From Lactobacillus isalae (GTDB lineage: Bacteria > Bacillota > Bacilli > Lactobacillales > Lactobacillaceae), in assembly GCF_947539375.1 (NCBI RefSeq), contig NZ_OX443569.1, positions 1,426,001 to 1,490,000 on the forward strand: a stretch of DNA of 64,000 nucleotides, in the 5' to 3' direction. The translations under genes and the position numbers were made by a program. The notes beneath the pieces were generated by a model. It worked only from the letters and a program-made list of their open reading frames with translations, was not told the origin of the DNA and ran no database searches. Shown here piece by piece: positions 52,162 to 63,060 of this stretch. Numbering within the stretch: the first letter of the stretch is position 1; each line of letters begins with the position of its first letter.

Positions 52162-54675
52162 TTACTTCTTAAAATGACTACAATAACTAGCAAGATATTT
52201 TGTCGTCAAACTTACTGGATGCTTAATTAAAGCTTTAGTTTGTCCTGTAGCCACAACTTTCCCACCATTCTTGCCACCGCGTGGTCCTAAATCAAGAATA
52301 TTATCGGCATTAACTATCATATTTAGGTCATGCGTAATCGTAATGATAGTTGCACCTTGATCCAATAGTTTTTGCATTACCTGAACTAAAACTTTTACAT
52401 CTAATGGATGCAATCCGATTGTCGGCTCATCAAATACAAATAAAGTATTGTCTTGTTTATGACTTAAGTGTGTTACTAGTTTTAGACGTTGCGCCTCCCC
52501 GCCAGATAAAGTTGGGGTACTTTCACCTAAGTGAAGATAATCCAGTCCTACCTCTTTTAATAAAAGTAAGTCACGTTCAATTTTGGATTCTTTCTTAAAG
52601 ATAGGAAGAGCTTCATTGATATCCAGATTCAAAATATCAACGATTGAATATCCATTCCACTTCACTTTTTGTACTTCTTGGTTGTAACGATTACCTTCAC
52701 AGGTTGGACAAGTCTGTTGCATATCAGGCAAGAATTGAATATCTAAAGTTACAATTCCGGTTCCTCCACAAGTTGGGCAAGCACCTTGTTTATTATTATA
52801 AGAAAAGTAAGTTGGGGTATAATGGTTCTCTTTGGCTAATGGCTGTCTAGCAAATAATTTACGTAAATTATCCATAATAGAAGTATAAGTTGCAACCGTC
52901 GATCTATTACTTTTACCAATAGGTGAAGCATCAACGCTAACTACTTGATTAATTGGCGATTCAAAATTTTTTACTTGCTTAGGCAAGGACTCACCTTTAG
53001 CTTGCGCCTGAATTGCTGGCACCAAACTATCCAAAATCAAGCTGGTTTTACCTGCCCCAGAAAATCCAGTTACAGCAGTTAATTGTTTAATTGGTATATC
53101 TGCATGAACATCTTGTAGGTTGAAATAGTGATCCACATCAAATGAAACCTTTACAGAATTAGGTTTCTCTGCTCGCTCTCTAGCCATTAATTCTGCACTG
53201 CCATCAATGTATGGCCGGATTAAAGACTGTTTATCTTGCTTAATTTGAGCAACACTGCCTTGATCCAAAATCTCGCCGCCTTGCTCACCCGAGCCTGGTC
53301 CAATTTCAATTATTTCATCAGCAGCTTTAATAATATCCACATTGTGATCCACAACTACTAACGAATTACCCTGCGCTACTAACTTGTGCAAAACCTTAAT
53401 TAAACCATCTACATTTGCAGGATGAAGTCCGATTGATGGCTCATCTAAAACATATAAGACGCCAGTTGTTTCTGTTCTCAAAGTACGGGCTAATTGAATT
53501 CGTTGCAATTCACCTGTGGATAAGGTGTTTCCATTTCGAGCCATTGTTAAATAATCTAAACCCAAATCGAGAAGTGGCTGCAAGTTCTCCACAAATTCAG
53601 TGAATAAAGCACTGGCCATTTTATGCATATCAGATGGCAAGCTCTTTAGCACCTGCTCCTTCCAAGCTACCAAATCACCTAACGGCATTTCAGAAACTTC
53701 GTTAATATTTAATCCACCCACTAATTGCTTCAACAATTCTGGCTTTAACCTTGAACCATGACATACTGGACAAGTCTGATATGAGAAAAATTCTGAAATT
53801 CGCTTCTGTGCCCGTTCGCTCTTACTAGTTTTTGCCGAGCGTAGAACAGCTTGGTGAGCATTTTCATATAGCGCATTAAAGTCGTGAAAAACTCTTCCCG
53901 TTCCTGACAAAAAGTCCATCTTATACTTCTTTTCAGGACCATTTAAAACAAAATCCTTTTCCTTATCAGTTAAGTCTTTATAAGGAATATCGATTCTAAC
54001 ACCAGCATGTTCAGCTACACTTGGCATAAAATTTCTTCCGGGCAAGGACCAGGAAGCAACGGCCCCATCCCTAATTGAAAGATTAGGATCTGCAATTAAC
54101 TTACTTTCATCAAGCTGGCGCACTTTCCCCGTTCCACCACACTCTTCGCAAGCACCATCAGAATTAAAAGCAAATTGTTCAGCACTAGGTGCATAAAATT
54201 TAACTCCGCAAACTGGACAAGTAAGTTGCCCCATTTTTTCACCTGATTTTGCCATTGCTTCAGCAATTTCTAAACTAGGCTTCAAGCGATGTCCATTAGG
54301 ACAAACAGGTGAACCTAATCTAGAAAAAATCAAACGCAGAATATTAAATGTCTCACTCATTGTCCCAACAGTTGCTCGTTCAGATGGGATAGTTGGACGT
54401 TGCCTTAGGGCTAATGCTGAAGGAATATGCTTGACGCTAGTAACACTAGCTTGATTTCCTTGCTTAATTCGTCTACGCATATAAGTAGACAGAGCATCGA
54501 GATAGCGTCTTGATCCTTCTTCATATAGGATTCCCATGGCTAAAGAAGATTTTCCTGATCCTGATAAACCAGAAATTGCGACAAATTTATGAAGTGGAAT
54601 ATTAACATCAATATTTTTCAGATTATGAACACGTCCTCCGCGTACCTCAATCTGAGTCGGCAATTTTTCAGTCAA
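52162..54675 (-). CDS. UvrA2-like ABC excision-repair ATPase
   Basis: 837 residues, shorter than housekeeping UvrA (about 940). Starts at a TTG with AGGAGG 7-8 bp before it. Both ABC halves are complete: Walker A SGLSGSGKSSL and TGFSGAGKTSL, signatures LSTGELQRIQLA and LSGGEAQRLKL, Walker B VLYVLDEPSIGLHP and LFVFDEPTIGLHP. Zinc modules CPVCG...CEECGGTG and CPTCGGTG...CPTCEGNRY are present. The shorter insert region in the first half suggests loss of the UvrB-binding domain, as in class II UvrA proteins that are linked to drug or DNA-damage tolerance. Confidence 0.92.
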   Translation of the reverse strand: MTEKLPTQIEVRGGRVHNLKNIDVNIPLHKFVAISGLSGSGKSSLAMGILYEEGSRRYLDALSTYMRRRIKQGNQASVTSVKHIPSALALRQRPTIPSERATVGTMSETFNILRLIFSRLGSPVCPNGHRLKPSLEIAEAMAKSGEKMGQLTCPVCGVKFYAPSAEQFAFNSDGACEECGGTGKVRQLDESKLIADPNLSIRDGAVASWSLPGRNFMPSVAEHAGVRIDIPYKDLTDKEKDFVLNGPEKKYKMDFLSGTGRVFHDFNALYENAHQAVLRSAKTSKSERAQKRISEFFSYQTCPVCHGSRLKPELLKQLVGGLNINEVSEMPLGDLVAWKEQVLKSLPSDMHKMASALFTEFVENLQPLLDLGLDYLTMARNGNTLSTGELQRIQLARTLRTETTGVLYVLDEPSIGLHPANVDGLIKVLHKLVAQGNSLVVVDHNVDIIKAADEIIEIGPGSGEQGGEILDQGSVAQIKQDKQSLIRPYIDGSAELMARERAEKPNSVKVSFDVDHYFNLQDVHADIPIKQLTAVTGFSGAGKTSLILDSLVPAIQAQAKGESLPKQVKNFESPINQVVSVDASPIGKSNRSTVATYTSIMDNLRKLFARQPLAKENHYTPTYFSYNNKQGACPTCGGTGIVTLDIQFLPDMQQTCPTCEGNRYNQEVQKVKWNGYSIVDILNLDINEALPIFKKESKIERDLLLLKEVGLDYLHLGESTPTLSGGEAQRLKLVTHLSHKQDNTLFVFDEPTIGLHPLDVKVLVQVMQKLLDQGATIITITHDLNMIVNADNILDLGPRGGKNGGKVVATGQTKALIKHPVSLTTKYLASYCSHFKK

Positions 54676-54728
54676 AGCTATTCCTCCTTACTTTTTATCA
54701 ACTACTATCTTACAACAATTACTAATAT

Positions 54729-54776
54729 AAAAAATAGTCAGCCCACCACCCAAATTCATGTGATTGACTGACTATT
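54729..54776 (-). terminator. terminator of the mannose-family PTS operon
   Basis: AATAGTCAG (54733-54741) and CTGACTATT (54768-54776) with an A-run giving a minus-strand U-tail. Confidence 0.7.
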
Positions 54777-54779
54777 AAC

Positions 54780-55583
54780 TTATGCACTCAAAATATGGAA
54801 GTAACTTAAGACAATTCCCAAAATTAATACAAACCAAATCATCTTAGTAGAAGTAACATGTTTCTTACCTAAGAGCCAGTAAACTAAAGCAACCAGTAAA
54901 ACCGGCACAAGTGATGGCATAATTTGGTTCAAAATACTCTGCATCTTCAAAGTGACCTTACCTGCTCGATAAACAAAGGGAACCTTGACGTTTACTACTG
55001 TCGGAACTAAAGCTCCAACAACAGTTACCCCAAGTAAAATGGCGGAATCTGTAATTGCATTTAATTTACCTGAAGCAGAATCAATTAGCTTTGCCCCCTG
55101 TGAATAACCCAAGTTTAAAAAGCTAAATCTTGTGAATAAAATAATCAAGTTAACAATTATCCACAGAAATGCGCCAAATGGATTTCCTCTTAACCCCATA
55201 TATGCCCCAATTGATCCACAGATTGTTGGAATGATTGCACCAAAGATCGTATCTCCAACTCCCGCTAAAGGTCCCATCAAACCAGTCTTTAATCCAGCAA
55301 TTGTATCTTTAGCCTTACTACCTTGCTTTTCTTCAATTGCTAAATCCATCCCAATAATAAAGTTTCCATCAAAGGCATTAACGTTGAAGAATTGCGATTG
55401 CATCTGCATCATTTCAACTAATTCATCATCTTTATACCACCGCTTCAAAAATGGCAAAACAGTATAAAAATAACCAGGTGCCATCATTTTTTCATAGTTC
55501 CACGACAACTGACTTGCCCAAAGCCAGCGCCAATTAGCGCGAAATAGGTCTTTCTTCGTTAACTTACTTGAACTAATTTTCAT
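54780..55583 (-). CDS. PTS EIID, mannose/sorbose family
   Basis: 267 residues from 55583 (GAGGG 5 bp upstream). The N-terminus KLTKKDLFRANWRWLWASQLSWNYEKMM and the motif GLKTGLMGPLAGVGDTIFGAIIPTI are hallmarks of EIID. Hydrophobic segments follow. It forms the membrane channel complex with EIIC and gives substrate uptake with phosphorylation. It overlaps EIIC by 11 bp. Confidence 0.94.
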   Translation of the reverse strand: MKISSSKLTKKDLFRANWRWLWASQLSWNYEKMMAPGYFYTVLPFLKRWYKDDELVEMMQMQSQFFNVNAFDGNFIIGMDLAIEEKQGSKAKDTIAGLKTGLMGPLAGVGDTIFGAIIPTICGSIGAYMGLRGNPFGAFLWIIVNLIILFTRFSFLNLGYSQGAKLIDSASGKLNAITDSAILLGVTVVGALVPTVVNVKVPFVYRAGKVTLKMQSILNQIMPSLVPVLLVALVYWLLGKKHVTSTKMIWFVLILGIVLSYFHILSA

Positions 55584-56382
55584 ACTCTCCCTCATCATTC
55601 GTATACTCTTCATCTTCAGTTTGCTTTTCTGAACTTGTCTGCTTCATTTCTAACTTTTCCACTTCACGAGTATAGTGAATATAAGCTAACGCTGCCCCAA
55701 GAAGTGCAACTCCAAGCATTGGCATCTTTAAATAAGCCGCCGCAATAAACCCGATTGCTAGATATGAAATGAATCTCTTAGTCGGCAAATATCTAAGTAA
55801 AATTGCAATACCAACAATCGGCAAGATATGTCCTGAAACTTTTAAACCATCAGTTAACCAAGCAGGAATAACTCGTAAAATTGCTTTTACAACATCATTT
55901 CCAACCACAAGTAAGATAAACACAGGTAATGCACGTGAAAATCCCCAAGTAAAAGTTCCCCACAAAGCATTACGTGCTGCTGCATTTGGCTTGTTTTCTT
56001 TAATAAAAGTATCAATACGATGTTGGAAAATTGTATTTGCAAACCGAGCTAAAACATCTAGCTGAACCATTAATAGTCCTACTGGAACAGCTAAGCCGAT
56101 TGCAAACTGAACGCCTTTTCCAGAAATCACAGCATAAACAGTACCAACAATTGCACCAGTCATAAAATCTGGCATTGAAGCTCCGCCATAAGTAGAAACA
56201 CCCAACACCATTAACTGGAGGGTTGCACCAACTGCTAATCCAGTCGTAATGTCTCCCATGATAATTCCAGAAATCATCCCAATTGCCAATGGATTATTCA
56301 ACACAGCTACAGTAAGCTGGTCAATAATTGCCCAAAAAGCTAATCCTGTCAGCAGTAAAATCTGCCACCATTGTATTGTCAT
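55573..56382 (-). CDS. PTS EIIC, mannose/sorbose family
   Basis: 269 residues, about eight helices. The sequence NPLAIGMISGIIMGDITTGLAVGATLQLMVLGVSTYGGASMPD is the EIIC-man signature. The C-terminal tail from about 240 is strongly acidic (EDEEYTNDEGEYEN), which is unusual and may face the cytoplasm. Cotranscribed with EIIAB and EIID; substrate could be mannose, an amino sugar or another hexose. Confidence 0.93.
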   Translation of the reverse strand: MTIQWWQILLLTGLAFWAIIDQLTVAVLNNPLAIGMISGIIMGDITTGLAVGATLQLMVLGVSTYGGASMPDFMTGAIVGTVYAVISGKGVQFAIGLAVPVGLLMVQLDVLARFANTIFQHRIDTFIKENKPNAAARNALWGTFTWGFSRALPVFILLVVGNDVVKAILRVIPAWLTDGLKVSGHILPIVGIAILLRYLPTKRFISYLAIGFIAAAYLKMPMLGVALLGAALAYIHYTREVEKLEMKQTSSEKQTEDEEYTNDEGEYEN

Positions 56383-56392
56383 TATTTTTCCT

Positions 56393-57313
56393 CTATTTCT
56401 CTAATAATTTCATGAAGTCTTCTTTATCTTCTGCGGGTACCATTTGATGATATAGATGGCAGCCTTGCTTATTTAAGTAATTAAAGTCGTCAACATCTTC
56501 AGCAGTAACAGCCACGCTCTTAGCAACCTGACGTGAATCGCTTTTAGTCGACATATTGCCAACGTTAATCTCAGGCAACTTCACGCCATTATCAACCATT
56601 TGACGTAGGACAGCAGGATTTTTAACCAAAACTAGCACCGTTTGACCTTGATACTTATCTGAATTAATTCTTCGCGCTGCTCCCTTAGCAGTTAAAATAC
56701 TCAAGTGAACGCCATGTGGACAAGCTGTCTTGAGTGCTGTTTTTTGGATGTCATTTTTCACAATGTCATCCCCAACCACCATAATTCGCGTTAAATGAAG
56801 TGCATTTGTCCACATCGTAGCAACTTGTCCGTGGATAAGTCGTTCATCAATTCGCACATTGTGCATCGTCTGTGGTTCAACTTCTGCATTTTCATTTGGT
56901 TCTGCTTTTTTTGTAGTTGCAACTTTAGATGAAGTCTTCTTTTCATCTAGATCTGCTCCGACGGGAGCAATGTTTTCTTTAGCTTGCTTAATTGCTTCCT
57001 CCATTGGCGTTCCCATAACAGCAGCCAGTAAAAGCGGTAAGCATAATCCGCTATATACCTTTACTTCGGGGTGCTTTTTGTGATAGCGCAAAGATGCATT
57101 TGCGGGAGTCCCTCCAGCAATATCCACAATTATTGTCGGCTTTTTGTCAAAGCTTTCTGCAACTTTTTCAATCTCATTAAGTAAATCGTCCTGGTTCATT
57201 GTTTGTTTAAAAGCAATTGCCTTTACATTCGACAACTTCCCTGCGATCATTTCACAGCTAGCTAAAGTTGCCTTAGCATATTCACCATGACTAACTATTA
57301 AAAAGTTATCCAC
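56393..57313 (-). CDS. PTS EIIAB fusion, mannose family
   Basis: 306 residues from a GTG (GGAGG upstream). Residues 1-125 are EIIA (FLIVSHGEYAKA, phosphorylated His9; IIVDIAGGTPANA); a linker rich in Ala/Glu/Lys (about 125-150) joins EIIB (NVRIDERLIHGQVATMW, phosphorylated His161). It takes phosphate from HPr and passes it to the sugar. First gene of the operon, with an exact cre site and two ATTGGTATA repeats upstream. Confidence 0.94.
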   Translation of the reverse strand: MDNFLIVSHGEYAKATLASCEMIAGKLSNVKAIAFKQTMNQDDLLNEIEKVAESFDKKPTIIVDIAGGTPANASLRYHKKHPEVKVYSGLCLPLLLAAVMGTPMEEAIKQAKENIAPVGADLDEKKTSSKVATTKKAEPNENAEVEPQTMHNVRIDERLIHGQVATMWTNALHLTRIMVVGDDIVKNDIQKTALKTACPHGVHLSILTAKGAARRINSDKYQGQTVLVLVKNPAVLRQMVDNGVKLPEINVGNMSTKSDSRQVAKSVAVTAEDVDDFNYLNKQGCHLYHQMVPAEDKEDFMKLLEK

Positions 57314-57355
57314 ATTTAATTCCTCCAGAATTCACAATGTTTATATTTTATCCCA

Positions 57356-57419
57356 ATTGGTATATAAATTAAAGCTTAACATAGCACCGATAACACTCTA
57401 TTTTGAAAATATTGGTATA
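57356..57419. promoter_or_regulatory. direct repeats ATTGGTATA in the mannose-PTS promoter region
   Basis: ATTGGTATA occurs at 57356-57364 and 57411-57419, 55 bp apart, 40-110 bp upstream of the EIIAB start. They resemble half-sites for a GntR-type or similar regulator not encoded nearby. Confidence 0.45.
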
Positions 57420-57441
57420 GTTCAATTAAAATAAAGCACTC

Positions 57442-57455
57442 TGTAATCGTTACCA
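57442..57455. promoter_or_regulatory. cre site upstream of the mannose PTS
   Basis: TGTAATCGTTACCA fits TGNAANCGNWNNCW at every fixed position; 129 bp upstream of the EIIAB start. Confidence 0.8.
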
Positions 57456-57464
57456 TTGTTTATA

Positions 57465-57502
57465 CAAAAAGAAGACCCTACTTAAGCAAAGTAGAGCCTT
57501 CT
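57465..57502 (-). terminator. oppA terminator
   Basis: GAAGACCCTACTT and AAGTAGAGCCTTC form an imperfect stem with a U-run on the minus strand. Confidence 0.75.
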
Positions 57503-57603
57503 GAAGGAATATAACTATGAAAAATTAATTTAAGGAAATATTATTTAAGAATTTGTGTGATTTATATTGATATATGAGGATTATGGAAAATTAAATATCT
57601 AAA

Positions 57604-59361
57604 TTATTTTGTAAAGCCAACATCATACCATGAGTTTGCTGATGGCTTAAGTGACCAGCCAGTTACCTTGTCGTTAACAGCAGTTACTGACCAACTGTTT
57701 GTAGTAGGTACAACGTAGGCATTGTCGTACATCCATTGTTGCCACTTATCAAAGGCTTGTACACGGTACTTGTGGTTGAAGGCCTTAGTTGAGTCAATGT
57801 TAGTAAGAAGTTTAGATTGAGTTGGAGAAACAAAACGAGCCATGTTGTATGGAGCACCTTCACTATAAAGGTCCATTGGTGATGGTTCAGATGATAAACT
57901 CCAACCACCTTCAAAGACATCAATCTTAGGACTATCTGCTTGAACATCTTGTACCCAAGAGTTGAATTCCATTGGACGACCACCAACAAATTTAGCATCT
58001 AAGCCAATCTTTTGCCATTGTTGGATGTAGTTAGTCCAGATCTTTTCAGCGTTTGGTTGTGTACCACGAACAGCAACGTTAATAGTTAACTTCTTGCCAT
58101 TTGGTTGACGACGGTATTTTTCACCCTTACGCTTCTTGTATCCAGCCTTGTCTAACAATTCATTGGCCTTCTTCAAGTTGTATGGGTAGCCCTTGATACT
58201 CTTGTCGGAGAAATCTCCAAATTGTGCAGGGATTAAAGTATTAATACGGAAAGTCAAGCCATTGCTGTAACGCTTGGTAACGGCGTCAATGTTCATTGCA
58301 TAAGCCATCGCCTTACGTAATGAGACATTGTTCATCTTAGCGTTCTTATCCTCAACGTTCTTGCCAGTCTTCTTGTCAAACTTACCTACCTTAAAGCCTA
58401 AGTAGTTGTAAGATAGCGGAATCTTACCAACGAAGTTAACGCCCTTAGTATCCTTAACATTGTTCCATTGAGCGTTAAGCACACCAGTAATATCAAACTT
58501 GTGGCTCTTAATAGCTTGAGAAACAGAGTTAGTTCCGATTACTTCCATAGTAATCTTGTCTAAGTTTGGCTTACCACGCCAGTAATGTTCATTTGGTACA
58601 TAAGTAACTGATTGACCACGAACAACTTTTTGAACCTTGTATGGACCAAAGAAAAGTGGTTGTTTACGAACCTTATCATCTGATAAAAGTTTATCAAATG
58701 GAACGTCTTTCAAGTAGTGGTATGGTTCTGCACTTTCAAGGAAGTAACCATTACCAGATTGAAGCATACCTGGTTTCATTTCCTTAAAATGAAGAACGAC
58801 TTTTCGCCCATTTTCACCATTTGGCATTTCGATACCAGAAATCTTGTCGCTCTTTCCCTTGTGGTATTCTTCTAACCCAACAAGGTTAGCTAAAGAATCT
58901 GTATATCTTGAAGTCTTAGTCTTAGGATTACCAACAATTTCGTAAGCATATTCAAGGTCCTTAGCGGTTACTTGCTTACCATCTGACCACTTAACGCCGT
59001 CTTTGACTTCAATGGTAATAGTCTTAGCGTCCTTGTCTAACTTAAAAGTAGCTGCACCCTTATTGTTAATCTTATAGCTGTCATTAACACTAAAGAGTGA
59101 TTCTAAGCCTGGTGCTTGAATTTCTGTGTCAGTAGCAGTATCAGATAATTCTGGTAAGAAAATACCTGTGAAAGGTGAGTCACTTTCAATAGCATATTTT
59201 AATGTTCCGCCTTTTTTAACTTGTTTCTTAGGAACTGCTTCCTTAAAGCTAACTTTCTTATCACTAGCATTATTGTTATTGTTGTTATTCCCACAAGCAG
59301 TTAAAGTTAATGCCGCTCCAGACAAAACAGTAATTGCTCCTAACCACTTAACTTTTTTCAT
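57604..59361 (-). CDS. oligopeptide-binding lipoprotein (OppA family), orphan
   Basis: 585 residues. Lipoprotein signal MKKVKWLGAITVLSGAALTLTAC with Cys at 23, then an Asn-rich linker (seven Asn). The mature part has the family 5 binding-protein pattern: GVKWSDGKQVTAKDLEYAYEIV (about 133-154), LRKAMAYAMNID and NVAVRGTQPNAEKIW. It captures peptides for an ABC importer, but no permease or ATPase gene is adjacent, so it must share one encoded elsewhere. Strong GGGGGAG site upstream. Own terminator. Confidence 0.92.
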   Translation of the reverse strand: MKKVKWLGAITVLSGAALTLTACGNNNNNNNASDKKVSFKEAVPKKQVKKGGTLKYAIESDSPFTGIFLPELSDTATDTEIQAPGLESLFSVNDSYKINNKGAATFKLDKDAKTITIEVKDGVKWSDGKQVTAKDLEYAYEIVGNPKTKTSRYTDSLANLVGLEEYHKGKSDKISGIEMPNGENGRKVVLHFKEMKPGMLQSGNGYFLESAEPYHYLKDVPFDKLLSDDKVRKQPLFFGPYKVQKVVRGQSVTYVPNEHYWRGKPNLDKITMEVIGTNSVSQAIKSHKFDITGVLNAQWNNVKDTKGVNFVGKIPLSYNYLGFKVGKFDKKTGKNVEDKNAKMNNVSLRKAMAYAMNIDAVTKRYSNGLTFRINTLIPAQFGDFSDKSIKGYPYNLKKANELLDKAGYKKRKGEKYRRQPNGKKLTINVAVRGTQPNAEKIWTNYIQQWQKIGLDAKFVGGRPMEFNSWVQDVQADSPKIDVFEGGWSLSSEPSPMDLYSEGAPYNMARFVSPTQSKLLTNIDSTKAFNHKYRVQAFDKWQQWMYDNAYVVPTTNSWSVTAVNDKVTGWSLKPSANSWYDVGFTK

Positions 59362-59579
59362 ATTTTCTCCCCCTTTATGAGATGGCTTAAATTTCTTGTT
59401 TTTGATTATATGATATTAAAATGAAAAAAACAATATAAAATTAAAATATTTTTCTATTAAATTTGTATTTTATTAAAAAAGCGAGCCTCAATACATTTGT
59501 TTTCTTTAAGAAAGTAATCTACTAGTTATAAAAATTTCCAAAAGTTATAAAAAGTTATAAAAAATAAAAAGTGATACGT

Positions 59580-60097
59580 ATGAACAATAATCCTTTCAAT
59601 CCTAGTTTTGGTAAAACGCCAAGTATCTTTCTTAAACGTGGTAGTTTATCTCAAAGAATAATCAACGAATTAAATAGAGAAAATTCTCCATTTCAAACTT
59701 CACTCATTTACGGTCAAAGAGGGTCTGGAAAAACTACTCTCATGTCTGGAGATACGCTACAGATCAGAATAAAAATACTATTTCCATCTCCTTAATAGAT
59801 GAAATATTAGATATTTATTTAAGTGATTTAAATCGAAATGTCTATTTCAAAGTCTATAATGATCTATCTTTCAAAGAAAAAGAGTTCGTGCAAACAATGG
59901 TAAAAGTAGGAAAAACTAAAGTTAAAGGTCAAGAAATTGGTAAAATAATGAATAAAAGTGCAAATTATTTAGCTGTTTATCGCAGAAAATTAATAGATGA
60001 CCAAGTAATTAAACCAGATGGTTATGGCTATGTAAGTTTCTTGCTTCCTCACTTTGATAAATTTATTGAGCAAGAAATGATCTTAAATGAACTATAA
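59580..60097 (+). pseudogene. decayed AAA/archaeal-type ATPase gene
   Basis: The first frame from 59580 gives a start like MNNNPFNPSFGKTPSIFLKR and a Walker A (YGQRGSGKTTLMS) up to about 59743. The frame then breaks; the neighbouring frame continues with ATDQNKNTISISLIDEILDIY, and from 59888 the intact C-terminal helix-turn-helix-like end (KGQEIGKIMNKSANYLAVYRRKL, then GYVSFLLPHFDKFI). Homologous proteins in lactobacilli are about 390 residues, so the centre with Walker B and sensor motifs has been lost by deletion. The remnant totals about 170 codons and is not functional. TTATAAAAAGTTATAAAAA repeats lie just upstream. Confidence 0.75.
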
Positions 60098-60107
60098 AAA
60101 CCTCACC

Positions 60108-60159
60108 AAAAAAGCTGATAATATTTTCATTTCAAACGAAGATATTATCAGCTTTTTTT
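60108..60159. terminator. bidirectional terminator, pseudogene / EamA
   Basis: Long inverted arms, AAAAAAGCTGATAATAT and ATATTATCAGCTTTTTT, around a 17-nt loop. Confidence 0.9.
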
Positions 60160-60160
60160 A

Positions 60161-61084
60161 TTATTTATTTCCAGACGCTATTTTAATTTTTCTTTTAGGC
60201 GTAAAATTCAAAGCCAAAACTGCCACAATTACTAAGGTTGTACCTAACCAATCCATCCCTGACATTACTAAGCCAAAAATCAAAACTGAACCAACTGTAG
60301 CTGATAAAGGCTCAAAGGCATCCAGCAAGCTAACAGTTGATGGCTTAACATAGCGTAAGGCGTTCGCCATTATCTGAAATGGCAAGATTGTTCCTAGGAT
60401 AATGATTGCTCCTACCCAAAGCCAAACTTTTGGCGTATTTGGAACAGCAGGAAAACTTGGATGAACAATTACCAAGCCAAGTCCTGCAAAAATCATCCCC
60501 CAACCTGTTAAAACTAAACTTGAAATTCGCTTAACAATTTTAACTGGGATTAAAGTGTAACTTGCTTCACCTAGAGCAGACAATAGACCAAAAAATAATG
60601 CTATGGGAGTAATTGCTAAATGATTAAAATTTCCATGAGTCGATAGCAAAAACACTCCAACAAAAGCCATCAATGCTGCTAAAATATCTAACTTTCTTAA
60701 AACTTGCTGATGAGTGAAGGCTAAATATGCAAGTACAAAAAATGGTCCAATAAACTGCAAAATCGTAGCAATAGAAGCATTAGCCATTTCAATTACTATA
60801 AAATAAAAAATCTGTACTGGCAGTAACCCAAAGAGTCCATAGGCGATAATATGCAATGTATTTTTCTTATCTTTTAAAACTGAAATAGGCTTTTGACGTA
60901 AAACTGAAGCAATAATTAATAAAACAATTCCAGAAATAATTAATCTAGTTTGCGTTAGCCAAATCGGAGTAATTTTTGAACTAATTTTAAAAAGTGACTC
61001 CGCAAATAAACCTGAAATTCCCCACATTACAGCAGCTAAAGCTGCCAAAATCGTCCACAATCTACTTTTAGCTTGCTTGCTCAT
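60161..61084 (-). CDS. EamA/DMT superfamily transporter
   Basis: 307 residues with ten membrane helices in two homologous EamA halves (first about 8-150, second about 155-300); AALAAVMWGISGLFAESLF and LLDAFEPLSATVGSVLIFG are typical (the E-P motif in the second half). DMT carriers export amino acids, nucleotides or drugs; substrate unknown. Monocistronic, flanked by terminators. Confidence 0.88.
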   Translation of the reverse strand: MSKQAKSRLWTILAALAAVMWGISGLFAESLFKISSKITPIWLTQTRLIISGIVLLIIASVLRQKPISVLKDKKNTLHIIAYGLFGLLPVQIFYFIVIEMANASIATILQFIGPFFVLAYLAFTHQQVLRKLDILAALMAFVGVFLLSTHGNFNHLAITPIALFFGLLSALGEASYTLIPVKIVKRISSLVLTGWGMIFAGLGLVIVHPSFPAVPNTPKVWLWVGAIIILGTILPFQIMANALRYVKPSTVSLLDAFEPLSATVGSVLIFGLVMSGMDWLGTTLVIVAVLALNFTPKRKIKIASGNK

Positions 61085-61162
61085 CTAACCTTTCTCCCCA
61101 CAAATCAAAATCAATCTAAATCATCATAACATACCACTTCTTTCAATTATTCATAACATAAC

Positions 61163-61195
61163 AAAAAATACTGCTCAAAGCTGAGCAGTATTTTT
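61163..61195 (-). terminator. GH1 gene terminator
   Basis: AAATACTGCTC and GAGCAGTATTT, AAAGCT loop, U-run on the minus strand. Confidence 0.9.
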
Positions 61196-61205
61196 AAATC
61201 TTATA

Positions 61206-62681
<1,476 letters not shown>

Positions 62682-62722
62682 TTATATCTCTCCTTTTTTA
62701 CACTAATCATTTTCATTATATA

Positions 62723-62736
62723 TGAAATCGATTACA
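62723..62736. promoter_or_regulatory. cre site upstream of the GH1 gene
   Basis: TGAAATCGATTACA fits TGNAANCGNWNNCW exactly; 42 bp from the start codon, in the promoter or just downstream. Confidence 0.85.
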
Positions 62737-62995
62737 TTTTCTAAGTGGTTTATGATTTTTCATTAGTTGCTTCCTAACTAACACATTACGTATAAAATTT
62801 CTCGGTCTACTTTAACCTTAAACTAGATTTCATTAATATCAAATTTAACTAGCTCATAGCCCTTGAATAGTTATTCTCGAATCAAGACTGGACTATTATT
62901 AAATTTTTTAAGAAATATTATCCTACAAATTACCTTTTGTAGGATCTCAGCCCTGAACACATCAACAATATGCTCATTTACAGTACTTATACAAC

Positions 62996-63027
62996 AAAAA
63001 AAGAAGAGACCTTTACTCTCTTCTTTT
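62996..63027 (-). terminator. terminator of the Rib-repeat adhesin
   Basis: AAGAAGAGA (63001-63009) and TCTCTTCTT (63017-63025) with an A-run before 63001, U-tail on the minus strand. Confidence 0.85.
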
Positions 63028-63060
63028 TCGTCTATACTTAGAATTAAAATTTTATAATGT

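Larger units (their letters stand above)
62682..63060. other. intergenic region between GH1 and the Rib-repeat adhesin
   Basis: 379 bp with the cre site, a perfect 9-bp hairpin ATCCTACAA/TTGTAGGAT (62920-62945) without a T-run, and the adhesin terminator. Short ORFs in it on both strands have no ribosome binding site and no family features. Confidence 0.55.
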
